64,000 bases of DNA from an uncultured Bacteroidota bacterium (GCA_902516925.1 CABYAF010000001.1:124001-188000); one strand, 5' to 3'. Numbered from the stretch's first letter, positions 10,061 to 19,217 are shown. The notes: generated by a model from the sequence alone, not told the origin. A program made the numbers and translations.

Positions 10061-11401
10061 CTATACTACACCTTGAGCTAGCATTGCATCTGCTACTTTT
10101 ACAAAGCCAGCAATATTTGCCCCTTTAACATAATTTACATGATCTTTCTCAGTTCCATACTTAAGACATGATGAGTGAATATCAGACATGATTTCTTTTA
10201 GTTTTCCATCTACAACTTCCCTTGACCAAGTATATTTCAGAGAGTTTTGAGCCATTTCTAAACCAGATACAGCAACTCCTCCAGCATTAGAGGCCTTACC
10301 AGGAGCATATTGAATTTTATTTTTTAGGAATAAGCTTATTGCGTCAGCCGTACATGGCATATTAGCTCCTTCACCAACAGTTTTGCAACCATTTTTTAGT
10401 AATGCCTTTGCATCATCAATATTAAGTTCATTTTGAGTAGCACAAGGGATAGCAATATCACATTTTACAGACCATGGTTTTTTATCAGAGTGAAACTCAG
10501 CTTTGGAATATTTTTTAACATATTCTGAAATCCTTTTGCGTTTTACATTCTTTAACTCCATTATATAATTAAGCTTCTCTTTATTGATTCCATTCTTATC
10601 ATAAATGTATCCAGATGAGTCAGAAAGAGTCAAAACTTTTGCTCCCATATCTATACACTTTTCTGTAGCATATTGAGCAACATTTCCTGAACCAGAAATT
10701 GTAATAGACTTATGCTTTAAACCTTCATTATTCGCTTTCAATATTTCATCAATAAAATAGACTACACCATAACCAGTAGCTTCAGGCCTAATAAGAGACC
10801 CTCCCCATGATACACCTTTACCTGTTAGGACTCCAGAAAATTCATTTTTCAATCTTTTATATTGTCCAAAAAGGTATCCTATTTCTCTGCCTCCGACTCC
10901 AATATCTCCTGCAGGGATGTCTTTGTTTGGCCCAATATGTCTGAATAATTCTGTCATAAAACTTTGACAAAAACGCATAACTTCGGTATCAGACTTTCCT
11001 TTTGGGTCAAAATCTGATCCGCCTTTTCCACCACCCATAGGAAGAGTTGTAAGAGCATTTTTAAAAACTTGTTCAAAAGCAAGAAACTTTAATATACTCA
11101 TATTAACAGAAGGGTGAAATCTAAGACCACCTTTGTATGGACCTATAGCAGAGTTCATCTCAATTCTGTATCCTCTGTTTACTTGAATTTCTTCTTTATC
11201 ATCAATCCAAGCTACCCTAAATGAAATCACTCTTTCTGGTTCTACCATTCTTAATAGAATGTTTTGGCCATAATATATATCTTTAGTAACTATATAGGGG
11301 ATAACAGTCTCAGCAACCTCAGTAACAGCCTGCATAAATTCAGGCTCATTTTGGTTTCTTTGATTTACTTCTGACAAAAATTGTTTGATAATTTTTTGCA
11401 T
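10061..11401 (-). CDS. gdhA: NADP-type glutamate dehydrogenase
   Basis: Glutamate dehydrogenase interconverts 2-oxoglutarate plus ammonia and glutamate. The 446-residue length and wording fit the hexameric NADPH-type enzyme used for ammonium assimilation. Landmarks are GPYKGGLRFHPSVN, PMGGGKGGSDFDPKGKSD (substrate-binding lysines, about residues 110-140), PAGDIGVGGREIGYLFGQY and a Rossmann segment (ITISGSGNVAQYATEK). The C-terminal APGKASNAGGVAVSGLEMAQN is also conserved. It is 1 bp away from the flippase-like gene upstream. Confidence 0.97.
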   Translation of the reverse strand: MQKIIKQFLSEVNQRNQNEPEFMQAVTEVAETVIPYIVTKDIYYGQNILLRMVEPERVISFRVAWIDDKEEIQVNRGYRIEMNSAIGPYKGGLRFHPSVNMSILKFLAFEQVFKNALTTLPMGGGKGGSDFDPKGKSDTEVMRFCQSFMTELFRHIGPNKDIPAGDIGVGGREIGYLFGQYKRLKNEFSGVLTGKGVSWGGSLIRPEATGYGVVYFIDEILKANNEGLKHKSITISGSGNVAQYATEKCIDMGAKVLTLSDSSGYIYDKNGINKEKLNYIMELKNVKRKRISEYVKKYSKAEFHSDKKPWSVKCDIAIPCATQNELNIDDAKALLKNGCKTVGEGANMPCTADAISLFLKNKIQYAPGKASNAGGVAVSGLEMAQNSLKYTWSREVVDGKLKEIMSDIHSSCLKYGTEKDHVNYVKGANIAGFVKVADAMLAQGVV

Positions 11402-11402
11402 T

Positions 11403-12353
11403 TCAATCTCTTGTCTTTAACAAAGGTAGTACAAAAAAAGAAAGACCTCCAAAAATTAAAGTTATAATAGCTTGGCATGACCAAGCAAGCCACCCGAAGG
11501 TCAAACCTATCTCTGTATTTATCCCAAAATTTGACAGAAACAAAGCAATAGCTAATGGGTATACACCCAATCCATGATTTGATAAAGAGATGCTAAATAC
11601 TCCAACAACAAAAGCAGGAAAGATTAGGCTACTATCAATAATATCAAGCTCTGTAACAGAAAATTTAATTGTAAAAAAAGCTAGAATGTACAATGTCCAT
11701 ATCAGCAAAGAGAGCAATATAAACGGAAAGAGTCTTTTATTGAGTTTCGTAATTGATAAAAACCCCTCGAGTACACTTTCAAAAAAACGTTTTATTTTTT
11801 CAACTCTTGTAATTAGAATAAATATAATAGCGATGAAAATGATTATTGAGCTGAAAATGAGCCAAAAATTATTATCAATAAATTTTAAAAAACCTTCTTC
11901 AAAAAAAGATTCAAGTATTACATCATACTGAAGCATCCAAACCAAAAAAAGTATTAGAATCGAAATAGAGATGTCAATAAACCTTTCAGCTGCGATAGTT
12001 CCAAAAGTTTTACCAATAGGTATTTTATTGTATTCACTCAATACGGTCGCTCTTATGATCTCTCCAGATCTAGGTATTGCCATGTTAGATGTATAACACA
12101 TAAATACACTTGCTATACTATTAATTGTTCCTGAGTTATATCCAATAGCTTTAGACAAAAGTTGCCATCGTAACCCTCTAATAATATCAGCTGAAGCACC
12201 AACTAACATAGCACCAATTACATATTGAACTTGAGCAGATTTTATGTAGTTCCATATTAAAGACCTCTCTGCTTCAGTTGTTAGCCTATATGTAATATAT
12301 ATAAAGAGTACACCTAGTATTATTGGAATTAATATTCTCAGTTGTTTTTTCAA
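11403..12353 (-). CDS. LPG-synthase transmembrane-region-like membrane protein (UPF0104)
   Basis: This is a 316-residue integral membrane protein of the family covering the transmembrane flippase part of lysylphosphatidylglycerol synthase (PF03706, AglD-like). It has no aminoacyl-transferase domain. About eight hydrophobic helices are evident, and family hallmarks include RGLRWQLLSKAIGY and AIPRSGEIIRATVLSEYNKI near residues 63-110. Its cargo cannot be read from sequence; a lipid or glycolipid transport role is inference. In flavobacteria this gene often follows panC and panD. Here it starts only 3 bp after the original panC stop, with no panD between. Confidence 0.82.
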   Translation of the reverse strand: MKKQLRILIPIILGVLFIYITYRLTTEAERSLIWNYIKSAQVQYVIGAMLVGASADIIRGLRWQLLSKAIGYNSGTINSIASVFMCYTSNMAIPRSGEIIRATVLSEYNKIPIGKTFGTIAAERFIDISISILILFLVWMLQYDVILESFFEEGFLKFIDNNFWLIFSSIIIFIAIIFILITRVEKIKRFFESVLEGFLSITKLNKRLFPFILLSLLIWTLYILAFFTIKFSVTELDIIDSSLIFPAFVVGVFSISLSNHGLGVYPLAIALFLSNFGINTEIGLTFGWLAWSCQAIITLIFGGLSFFVLPLLKTRD

Positions 12354-12356
12354 AGT

Positions 12357-13172
12357 TTAAACTCTAACATTATCTATTAGTCTGGTATTACCTATTTTAC
12401 AAGCTATAAATGCTCTAATTTCTTTTTTGTCTTTTAAAAATTTAGAAACATCAAGTATTTCAAAATATTCAATTGTTAAATTATCAATTGATTAAGCCTG
12501 TTTTAAGATATCACTTTTTATAGCTTTTAGGCTAGAAGTCTTGTACATTTTTTTAGCCTTACCGAGTAATTCAATTATTCGACCTGCACATTTTCTCTCT
12601 GATTTATTTAGGAATTTATTCCTTGAACTCATTGCAAGCCCATCACTTTCTCTAATGGTCTCACAGCCAATAATATTTACATCTAATTTAATTTTTTTTA
12701 CTAGCTCTTTAATTAATATTAATTGCTGGAAATCTTTTTCTCCAAAATATGCATTGTTTGGCTTAAACATGACTAGAAGTTTTTCAACGACAGTTGCAAC
12801 ACCATTAAAATGGCCTGGTCTTAATTTGCCCTCCATTATTTCTGTAATTTCTCCAAAATTATATTTCTTTACCTCTTCTCTTTCATTGTATACATCTCTA
12901 TCGTTTGGTGCATACACTATAATATTATTGAAGATTTTAATTTTTTCAAGGTCATCCTCAAGATTTCTTGGATATTTTTTTAAGTCTTTAGAATCATTAA
13001 ACTGCTTTGGATTAACATAAATTGAAACAATTACTATATCATTTTTTATCAAGGCCTTTTTTATAATTGACAAATGGCCATCATGTAGAGAGCCCATTGT
13101 TGGGACCAGACCAATAGAATCAACTTTCTTAACTAATTTAACAATGTCTTTATAGGAAGAATAGGCTCTCAA
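12357..13172 (-). pseudogene. panC: Pantothenate synthetase, interrupted by an in-frame TAA
   Basis: PanC condenses pantoate and beta-alanine with ATP to make pantothenate. The catalytic body is intact: PTMGSLHDGHLSII (H30 and H33), SIYVNPKQFN, PGHFNGVATVVEKL, FGEKDFQQLILI and the KMSKS-like DGLAMSSRN. Translation then meets TAA at 12494-12492. The same frame continues for 44 sense codons to TAA at 12359-12357, and these encode the expected PanC tail (EYFEILDVSKF, AFIACKIGNTRLIDNVRV). One base change from AAA, CAA or GAA would explain it. The reading frame also has no ATG: the family start (a few residues before ELRAY) falls on ATT/ATC codons, leaving only TTG at 13172. This is either a decaying gene or a base-call error. 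Confidence 0.85.
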
Positions 13173-13230
13173 TTCTGAGAAATTAATTGTCTTAAAGATA
13201 ATGTTTTTATATTCTTACTCATAATTTTCG

Positions 13231-13238
13231 TAATTTTG
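13231..13238 (+). promoter_or_regulatory. Bacteroidota -7 box for the short glycogen-synthase-like gene
   Basis: TAATTTTG matches the TAnnTTTG core of Bacteroidota housekeeping promoters and lies 26 bp before the TTG start. No clear -33 TTG is visible at normal spacing. Confidence 0.4.
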
Positions 13239-13263
13239 CCAAGCTATAGCCAAAGTTTAGATT

Positions 13264-14067
13264 TTGAAATTATTGAAAGACAAAAAAATATTAGTCATTT
13301 CATCTGAGGTTGTTCCTTATCTACCTCAAACAGATAAAGCCGTTAATTCATTTTCAGTATCAAGAAAGATAAATGATTATGGGGGCATGACAAGAATCTT
13401 CATGCCAAAGTATGGCATAATAAACGAGAGAAGACATCAATTACATGAAGTAATTAGACTCTCTGGTATGAATATGATTATTAATGATCTTTACATGCCA
13501 CTAATTATTAAGGTAGCATCTATTCCAAAAGAAAGAATGCAGGTCTATTTCATAGACAATGAAGACTATTTTAAAAGAAAGAATCTCCTTCTTGATAAAG
13601 ATGATAAGCTGTTAAAGGATAATGATGAAAGAATGATCTTTTTTACTAAGGGTGTTATAGAAACCGTTAAAAAACTTAATTGGATGCCAGATATCATTCA
13701 TCTTCACGGATGGTTTACTTCTTTATTTCCGCTTTATCTTAAAAAACTTTTTGCAGATGACCCTGTATTTGATAACAGTAAGATTGTTTCTTTTGTTTAC
13801 TCAAAATCTTTTGAGGGAAGTTTGTCAAAAAAAATAGTTGAAAAAATTAAATTTGATGGTATTGATGAGGATCTTAGTATAATTGATAATCCAAGCTTTG
13901 AGTCTTTAACAGACTTAATGATTAAATTTTCAGACTCAGTAATTATTTCATCAGACAAAATAGATAAATCAACTATAGCTTCAATTAAATCTCATTCTAA
14001 AGATTCTCTAGGCTTTAAGGATTCATCAGATGATGATAAATTAATGGAGTTTCTCTTAAAAAATTGA
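13264..14067 (+). CDS. Short glycogen/starch-synthase-like protein (GT5 N-terminal domain only)
   Basis: This 267-residue protein matches the N-terminal ADP-binding half of glycogen synthase (GT5). Landmarks are VISSEVVPYLPQTDKAVNS, RIFMPKYGIINERRHQLHEV, IHLHGWFTSLFPLYLK. The C-terminal GT1-type Rossmann domain, which supplies most nucleotide-sugar contacts, is missing, so autonomous glycogen synthesis is doubtful. This truncated form beside panC and DUF4270 is a conserved flavobacterial arrangement, so it is probably a real family and not a fragment. Initiation must be at TTG (13264) because an in-frame TAG lies just upstream at 13258-13260. It is followed by DUF4270 after 4 bp. Confidence 0.8.
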   Translation: MKLLKDKKILVISSEVVPYLPQTDKAVNSFSVSRKINDYGGMTRIFMPKYGIINERRHQLHEVIRLSGMNMIINDLYMPLIIKVASIPKERMQVYFIDNEDYFKRKNLLLDKDDKLLKDNDERMIFFTKGVIETVKKLNWMPDIIHLHGWFTSLFPLYLKKLFADDPVFDNSKIVSFVYSKSFEGSLSKKIVEKIKFDGIDEDLSIIDNPSFESLTDLMIKFSDSVIISSDKIDKSTIASIKSHSKDSLGFKDSSDDDKLMEFLLKN

Positions 14068-14071
14068 TTAA

Positions 14072-15901
14072 ATGCAGCAAAAGGTTTTATTAAAGTTTTC
14101 TATAATTTTACTTTCTATAATATTTGTTCTCTCTTGTAATAAAGATTATTATTCTGTTGGTATTGAAATTTTTGATCAGCAATTTGACGAATTAAAGACC
14201 AAAACCTTTCCTATATTTTCATATCAACAATCATTAGATAAGGTTCAGACTAATAATATTGCAAGCGTTCAGCTTGGAACTTTTAATGATGATTTTTTTG
14301 GAAAAACAAATTCTGCTTTTATATCTCAGCTTGATGTCTTTTCTCTTCAAACTTTTGGTGACTTTAACCAAGATCAAGAAAACGAAGGTAGTTCAACTGA
14401 TATAAGAGTTATTGATGAAGATGAACAGTTAACTGCTGTCTATCTTGATTTACCATTTTTTAATAATACTAATGACAGTGATGGTGATGGGGTTATAGAT
14501 ATTTATGACTCTGATCCTTCAGATCAACAGAGTGACTCAGATAACGATGGGATCCCTGACATTACAGAATCAATAGCTGGACTAGATCCATTAAGTAATG
14601 ATTCAGATAATGATGGTATATTAGACATTAATGATGATGATAATTCAACTTATAATAATGAAAGTCAAGTATATGAAATAGATTCGATATTTGGAAATAG
14701 GAACGCTAGTTTTGATCTCAAGGTCTATCAGCTCACCTATTATTTAAGTTCATTAGATCCAAACAATAATTTTGAGTCTTCTAAAGAATATTTTTCAAAT
14801 GATAATTTTTATCAAAAAGGATTTTATGGAAAAACTCTTCATGATAATACAGTGACTTTAAACTTTGAAGAGATCCCAGTCTTGTTCGCAGAAGATGATC
14901 CAAATACAGATCCTGATGAATTAACACAGGTTAATTATTTTGAGACACCGAGATTACGCGCTCCTTTAGATGTTACGTTTTTTCAACGTTATATCATGAA
15001 TCAGGAGGGGTCAGATAAGCTTACTAATCAAGCTAATTTTAATAACTATTTTAATGGAATAATTGTTAGAGCAGAAAACTTTTCAGATGATCTTTTTATG
15101 TCTCTTGATGTTATCAACGCAAAATTAGTCTTAGAATATGACTACAACTTTTACAACACTAATGGGACTGATGATTTGTCAGATGATGTAATTGAGAGAA
15201 AGAAGAAGGTTAACACAATTCCGCTAGGCGGTGTTACATATAATCTTCATGAACACACAGGGTATAGCCAGGCAATTGCTGAAGAAGTTGTAGCATCAAA
15301 CGATAATATCCCATCAGAAAAAATATATTTAAACGGTACTAAGTTTGTTTCTAAATTAAAATTGTTTTCAGATGATAACTCAATATCATCTGAATTAAAA
15401 GAATTGAAGGCAAAAGACGTGCTAATTAATGAGGCAAATATTGTTTTACATTTAGATGATAATATTCATAAATCAAACTACCAATTTCTTCCTAAAAGAC
15501 TCTATGTCTATTCATATAAAGATGGTGAGCCTGTCGCAGATTACAATAAAGACTTCTCACAAAGTTTTAGTCCTACGGCTGTAAACGCAAATAAGTTTCT
15601 TTTTGGGGGGCTCCTTCAGTATGATTCTAATAATACACCAACGAGTTATAAATTTAATATTACTAACCACATCTCTAATATAGTTAGGTATGATTCATTA
15701 AATATAGACTTAGGTTTAACAACTACATATAATATTGAGGATGTAACTCTTAAAAATGGGTATTTTACTAATTTAAGCAGGCTTGATTTACCTTCACCAT
15801 CAATAGCACTGCCATTTCCAGTTGCTCTATTTGGCTCCAGTTCTGCTGACCCTGATTTCTTAAAGAAATTAAAGTTAGAAGTGATTTACACAGAATATTA
15901 G
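14072..15901 (+). CDS. DUF4270 lipoprotein with thrombospondin-type-3-like calcium repeats
   Basis: A 609-residue exported lipoprotein with a clear lipobox (IIFVLSC, C22). Overall it matches DUF4270, a Bacteroidota surface/envelope family of unknown function, with the characteristic early segment IFDQQFDELKTKTFPIFSYQ. Residues about 135-191 hold three acidic repeats of the DxDxDG type (DSDGDGVIDIYDSDP, DSDNDGIPD, DSDNDGILDINDDD), as in thrombospondin type 3 or OmpA-linker calcium repeats. The rest is predicted beta-rich. It is 4 bp downstream of the short glycogen-synthase-like gene and probably co-transcribed. The calcium-repeat insertion within a DUF4270 protein is noteworthy. Confidence 0.85.
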   Translation: MQQKVLLKFSIILLSIIFVLSCNKDYYSVGIEIFDQQFDELKTKTFPIFSYQQSLDKVQTNNIASVQLGTFNDDFFGKTNSAFISQLDVFSLQTFGDFNQDQENEGSSTDIRVIDEDEQLTAVYLDLPFFNNTNDSDGDGVIDIYDSDPSDQQSDSDNDGIPDITESIAGLDPLSNDSDNDGILDINDDDNSTYNNESQVYEIDSIFGNRNASFDLKVYQLTYYLSSLDPNNNFESSKEYFSNDNFYQKGFYGKTLHDNTVTLNFEEIPVLFAEDDPNTDPDELTQVNYFETPRLRAPLDVTFFQRYIMNQEGSDKLTNQANFNNYFNGIIVRAENFSDDLFMSLDVINAKLVLEYDYNFYNTNGTDDLSDDVIERKKKVNTIPLGGVTYNLHEHTGYSQAIAEEVVASNDNIPSEKIYLNGTKFVSKLKLFSDDNSISSELKELKAKDVLINEANIVLHLDDNIHKSNYQFLPKRLYVYSYKDGEPVADYNKDFSQSFSPTAVNANKFLFGGLLQYDSNNTPTSYKFNITNHISNIVRYDSLNIDLGLTTTYNIEDVTLKNGYFTNLSRLDLPSPSIALPFPVALFGSSSADPDFLKKLKLEVIYTEY

Positions 15902-16041
15902 AAAAATCAATAGAATATCATTATTCTATAATAAAAAACTATAACATGGTATATTTTTGGTGATAATCATAGCTTGATATGATTCTAGTTATTCTTAATA
16001 AGAAAAAATTATAAGAATAAATTTATAATAAGAATTTACTA

Positions 16042-16992
16042 TTATCTAGCTTTAAGCTTTTCAATCAGTGAAGGAATTACCTCAAATGCATCACCAATCA
16101 CCCCGTAATCAGCCGCTTTAAAAAAAGGAGCTTCAGGGTCATTATTAATGACAACCTTAACTTTAGAAGAATTTATCCCAGCAAGGTGTTGAATTGCCCC
16201 AGATATACCAATTGCTATATAAAGGTTTGAAGATACTGGTTTACCAGTTTGGCCTACATGTTCGCTGTGTGGTCTCCAACCCATATCAGATACAGGCTTA
16301 GAACATGCTGTAGCTGCACCAAGTGTTTCAGCTAGTGTTTCAATCATTTCCCAATTTTCAGGACCTTTTAATCCTCTACCAGCTGAGACTACAATTTCTG
16401 CATCAGCTATTGTAACTGATCCACTTTCTTTTTCTATATTTAATATTCTTTGATTTGAATCAATGCTTTTGATATCAATTTCTTCTTCAGCTAGGGAATC
16501 ATTAGAATTTTCAATTACTCCAAAAGAGTTTGAAGCGATACTTATTATTTTGGTATCTGAGATTATCTCAGTTAATGAGAATGCTTTATTAGTAAAGCAA
16601 GTTCTCTTGATAGTAAATGGACTTATACTCTCAGGAAGTTCAACTACATTAGAAACAAAAGATGAATCAGTTACACCAGATAGGTGAGCACCTAAATATT
16701 TAGAATCTGGAGTTGAAGATAGAATAACTATATGAGCATTTTCACTTTTCATGATATTAGCTATAGCATGAGCATATTTTTTTGAGGAAAACGCACTTAG
16801 ATCTTGACTCTCTATTTTTAAAATTTTATCAGGGCCATATGCTTTTAAACTTTCAATATCAGAACAATTAATAACTACACCACAAACTTGAACTCCCATC
16901 TTGTCAGCAAGACCTTTACCATATGAAAGAGCCTCATAAGATGATTTTTTAAATTTGTTATTTTCTGACTCTAAGTATACTAGTACTGACAT
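16042..16992 (-). CDS. etfA: Electron transfer flavoprotein subunit alpha
   Basis: EtfA carries the FAD of the electron transfer flavoprotein, which accepts electrons from acyl-CoA dehydrogenases and passes them to ETF:quinone oxidoreductase. The C-terminal FAD domain is clear: VVSAGRGLKGPENWEMIETL, GWRPHSEHVGQTGKPVSSNL and YIAIGISGAIQHLAG. The 316-residue length is normal. It follows etfB by 3 bp in one operon. The likely donors are encoded about 10 kb away (acyl-CoA dehydrogenases at 25557-26735 and 27856-29670). Confidence 0.96.
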   Translation of the reverse strand: MSVLVYLESENNKFKKSSYEALSYGKGLADKMGVQVCGVVINCSDIESLKAYGPDKILKIESQDLSAFSSKKYAHAIANIMKSENAHIVILSSTPDSKYLGAHLSGVTDSSFVSNVVELPESISPFTIKRTCFTNKAFSLTEIISDTKIISIASNSFGVIENSNDSLAEEEIDIKSIDSNQRILNIEKESGSVTIADAEIVVSAGRGLKGPENWEMIETLAETLGAATACSKPVSDMGWRPHSEHVGQTGKPVSSNLYIAIGISGAIQHLAGINSSKVKVVINNDPEAPFFKAADYGVIGDAFEVIPSLIEKLKAR

Positions 16993-16995
16993 ATA

Positions 16996-17742
16996 TTAAA
17001 TTACTTTTGCTTCGTTTTCTAATAGATCAATTAGTTTATCAAGCTCATCTGCTTTTATAAGCTTTACCTCGCTTTTAGCCTGAGGCTTATTAAATTTTAT
17101 ATCACGAGTTTTAGCATTAACTCCTTGAGATGGAACAATATCTAAGGGCTTTTGTCTAGCCATCATAATTCCCCTCATATTAGGAATAATTAGATCACTT
17201 TCTTCAACCAATCCTTTTTGAGAACCAATAACTAAAGGAAGCTGACATTCACTTATCTCTGTACCTCCAGACATTTCTCTTGAGAAAGTTGCTTTGGAAC
17301 CTTCGATCTCAAGGTTTACACAATTTGTCACAAAATTATAATCCAAAAATCCTGCTATCAATCCAGGTACTATCCCACCATTATAATCAATAGATTCTCT
17401 TCCACAAATAATTAGATCATACTTTACTTGCTCACAATGTGTCTCAATTTCTTTTGCTACAGAATATGCGTCATTAGCTGGACAATCAATCCTAATTGCT
17501 TTATCAGCACCAATTGCTAAACATTTTCTTAGCGTAGCTTCTACTGATTGCTCTCCTACAGTCAAAACTGTAACAGTTGCATTATTTGATTCTTTCAACC
17601 ACACAGCCTTAGTTAGGCCAAACTCATCGTTTGGATTAATTATAAATTGAACACCATTGGTGTCAAATTTTGAATCATTTTCAACAAAATTAATTTTTGA
17701 AGTCGTATCAGGAACATTACTAATGCAAACTAAAATATTCAT
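16996..17742 (-). CDS. etfB: Electron transfer flavoprotein subunit beta
   Basis: EtfB binds AMP and pairs with EtfA. The start MNILVCISNVPDTTSKI, the segment ICGRESIDYNGGIVPGLIAG and the recognition-loop region PNMRGIMMARQKPLDIV are characteristic. The 248-residue length is typical. It sits 8 bp after the HMG-CoA synthase gene and 3 bp before etfA, so the three form one transcription unit. Confidence 0.96.
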   Translation of the reverse strand: MNILVCISNVPDTTSKINFVENDSKFDTNGVQFIINPNDEFGLTKAVWLKESNNATVTVLTVGEQSVEATLRKCLAIGADKAIRIDCPANDAYSVAKEIETHCEQVKYDLIICGRESIDYNGGIVPGLIAGFLDYNFVTNCVNLEIEGSKATFSREMSGGTEISECQLPLVIGSQKGLVEESDLIIPNMRGIMMARQKPLDIVPSQGVNAKTRDIKFNKPQAKSEVKLIKADELDKLIDLLENEAKVI

Positions 17743-17750
17743 ATTACAAT

Positions 17751-19193
17751 TTAGTATTTTTTATAGTTTCTCAAGCCTTCATCAAACTCACCATTTGAAA
17801 TTTTAGATAATTTTATAATCCCATCATTGTTATTAATATTAGAAGAAACTTTCCTTTTATGAAGATTTTCATAAACATCTATGTTGATTTTTTTTCTATT
17901 ATTAAGGCTCTCAAATAGATTGATAGGCTTAATCTTATTCATCCAATTTTTTTGAACAGTGCCTTCAAATATTTTTGCTTTTGATCCACTCCCATAACTA
18001 ATAAATCCAATTTTCTTATTTTCAAATTTTTTATCCTTTTCAACAGCTTCTACTAAAGAGCTTATTAAAGACATAAAAATGGAGGCAGTATACATGTTAC
18101 CAATTTCTGAAGAGGCTCTCTCTCCAGGAGATATCTTTTCTTCAACAAATGATTTATATATAGATGATTTTGCAACTTTCTTAATCCATTCTTTATCATT
18201 TAATGACTCTGGCTTTCCAATCTCTGAATAAATACTATCAAAGTTCTCATTTTCTTTCATCCAGTCTAACCACTTGTTTACAATCATTCTCCTTCCATGA
18301 TAGGCGTATGGAAGATGAAAAATAATGTTTTCCCAATCACTAAGGATATCTCTTTGATTTTGTTCATTGAAATTTTCAATAGCTTCATATACTCTCTCTT
18401 TATAACTTTCATTAGAAAATTGTCCTTCAAATATTGGTTCTTCTTTATAGACCTCTATGAGATCATTTGAGTCAGACCAAAATTTTGAATCCGCTTTTTC
18501 AAGAAGAACTTCTGCCTCGTTTGAAGATACTTCCTGTCCTAAAAGTTTAGCAGCTTCAATTAATATGTTGGATTTTTTAAACATTCTTCTAGGCTTAAAA
18601 AAGTCCCCTATACCCTTTGTAGAGACCCCCCATGAACCATTAAAGGAAATAATTGAAGGATCTTCACAGATTAGCATAGAAACTGACCCAGCACCCTGGG
18701 TGTATTCGCCAGTTGAATTAAGCTCATATTTAGCAATGTCAGAGGCAATTACAATTGCTTGTCTATTGGCACCATTTCTGACCCAATCACAACAATTTTG
18801 TAATGCATCAACAGCACCTGCACAAGCAAAAGTAAGATCTACAATATCACAATTCTTAAAACATCTCTCCCCATATTCTTCAGCAAAAACATCTTCAAGA
18901 ATCTCAACCACATATGATGAGGTAGGCTTAGAGGCATCAACACCGCTTTCAGTACCCAGATATACCCTTCCAACTTTTCTAGGATCAATATTATTCTCCC
19001 TTATTAGTCTATATAATGAGTTAGCAGCTATTGACGCAGAGTCTTCATCATAATCAGGGGTAGCCATTTTTTTAAGACCTAATCCCTTTACTAGCTTTTC
19101 TGATGGAATATCTCGCACTTTGGCTAATTCCTCAATATCTACATAGAGAGATGGCACATAATATGAAAGCGAATCAATACCTACTTTTTTCAT
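17751..19193 (-). CDS. Hydroxymethylglutaryl-CoA synthase family protein
   Basis: HMG-CoA synthase condenses acetyl-CoA with acetoacetyl-CoA, feeding the mevalonate pathway. Its catalytic triad can be placed: E82 (LGTESGVDASKP), C124 (DLTFACAGAVDAL) and H293 (IFHLPYAYHGRRM). SSEIGNMYTASIFMS near residue 357 matches the family's GNMYTAS motif. At 480 aa it is slightly longer than typical bacterial MvaS, with a charged C-terminal tail. It heads the operon with etfB and etfA. That link could mean a role in acyl-CoA or leucine catabolism rather than isoprenoids, but no other mevalonate gene is in the window to decide. Confidence 0.88.
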   Translation of the reverse strand: MKKVGIDSLSYYVPSLYVDIEELAKVRDIPSEKLVKGLGLKKMATPDYDEDSASIAANSLYRLIRENNIDPRKVGRVYLGTESGVDASKPTSSYVVEILEDVFAEEYGERCFKNCDIVDLTFACAGAVDALQNCCDWVRNGANRQAIVIASDIAKYELNSTGEYTQGAGSVSMLICEDPSIISFNGSWGVSTKGIGDFFKPRRMFKKSNILIEAAKLLGQEVSSNEAEVLLEKADSKFWSDSNDLIEVYKEEPIFEGQFSNESYKERVYEAIENFNEQNQRDILSDWENIIFHLPYAYHGRRMIVNKWLDWMKENENFDSIYSEIGKPESLNDKEWIKKVAKSSIYKSFVEEKISPGERASSEIGNMYTASIFMSLISSLVEAVEKDKKFENKKIGFISYGSGSKAKIFEGTVQKNWMNKIKPINLFESLNNRKKINIDVYENLHKRKVSSNINNNDGIIKLSKISNGEFDEGLRNYKKY

Positions 19194-19209
19194 TTTAATT
19201 GCTATAATT

Positions 19210-19217
19210 CAAATATA
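19210..19217 (-). promoter_or_regulatory. Promoter of the HMG-CoA synthase-etfBA operon
   Basis: On the minus strand TATATTTG (19217-19210) matches TAnnTTTG. A TTG at 19237-19235 gives a 17-bp spacer, within the Bacteroidota range. The start codon lies 16 bp downstream. The TTG overlaps the T-tract of the neighbouring terminator, so promoter and terminator share bases. Confidence 0.55.

Noticed and set aside
12541..13020. 159-codon plus-strand frame opposite panC
   Set aside because: Translation is low in recognisable structure, and the opposite strand encodes clear PanC motifs.
15902..16041. Small palindromes (for example 15965-15971 with 15978-15984) and a TATTTTTG at 15952-15959 between convergent genes
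   Set aside because: Stems are short and AT-only without a T-tract, and no gene follows the box. The gap otherwise holds nothing recognisable.
18457..19053. 198-codon plus-strand frame opposite the HMG-CoA synthase gene
   Set aside because: Antisense shadow; all catalytic motifs are on the minus strand.
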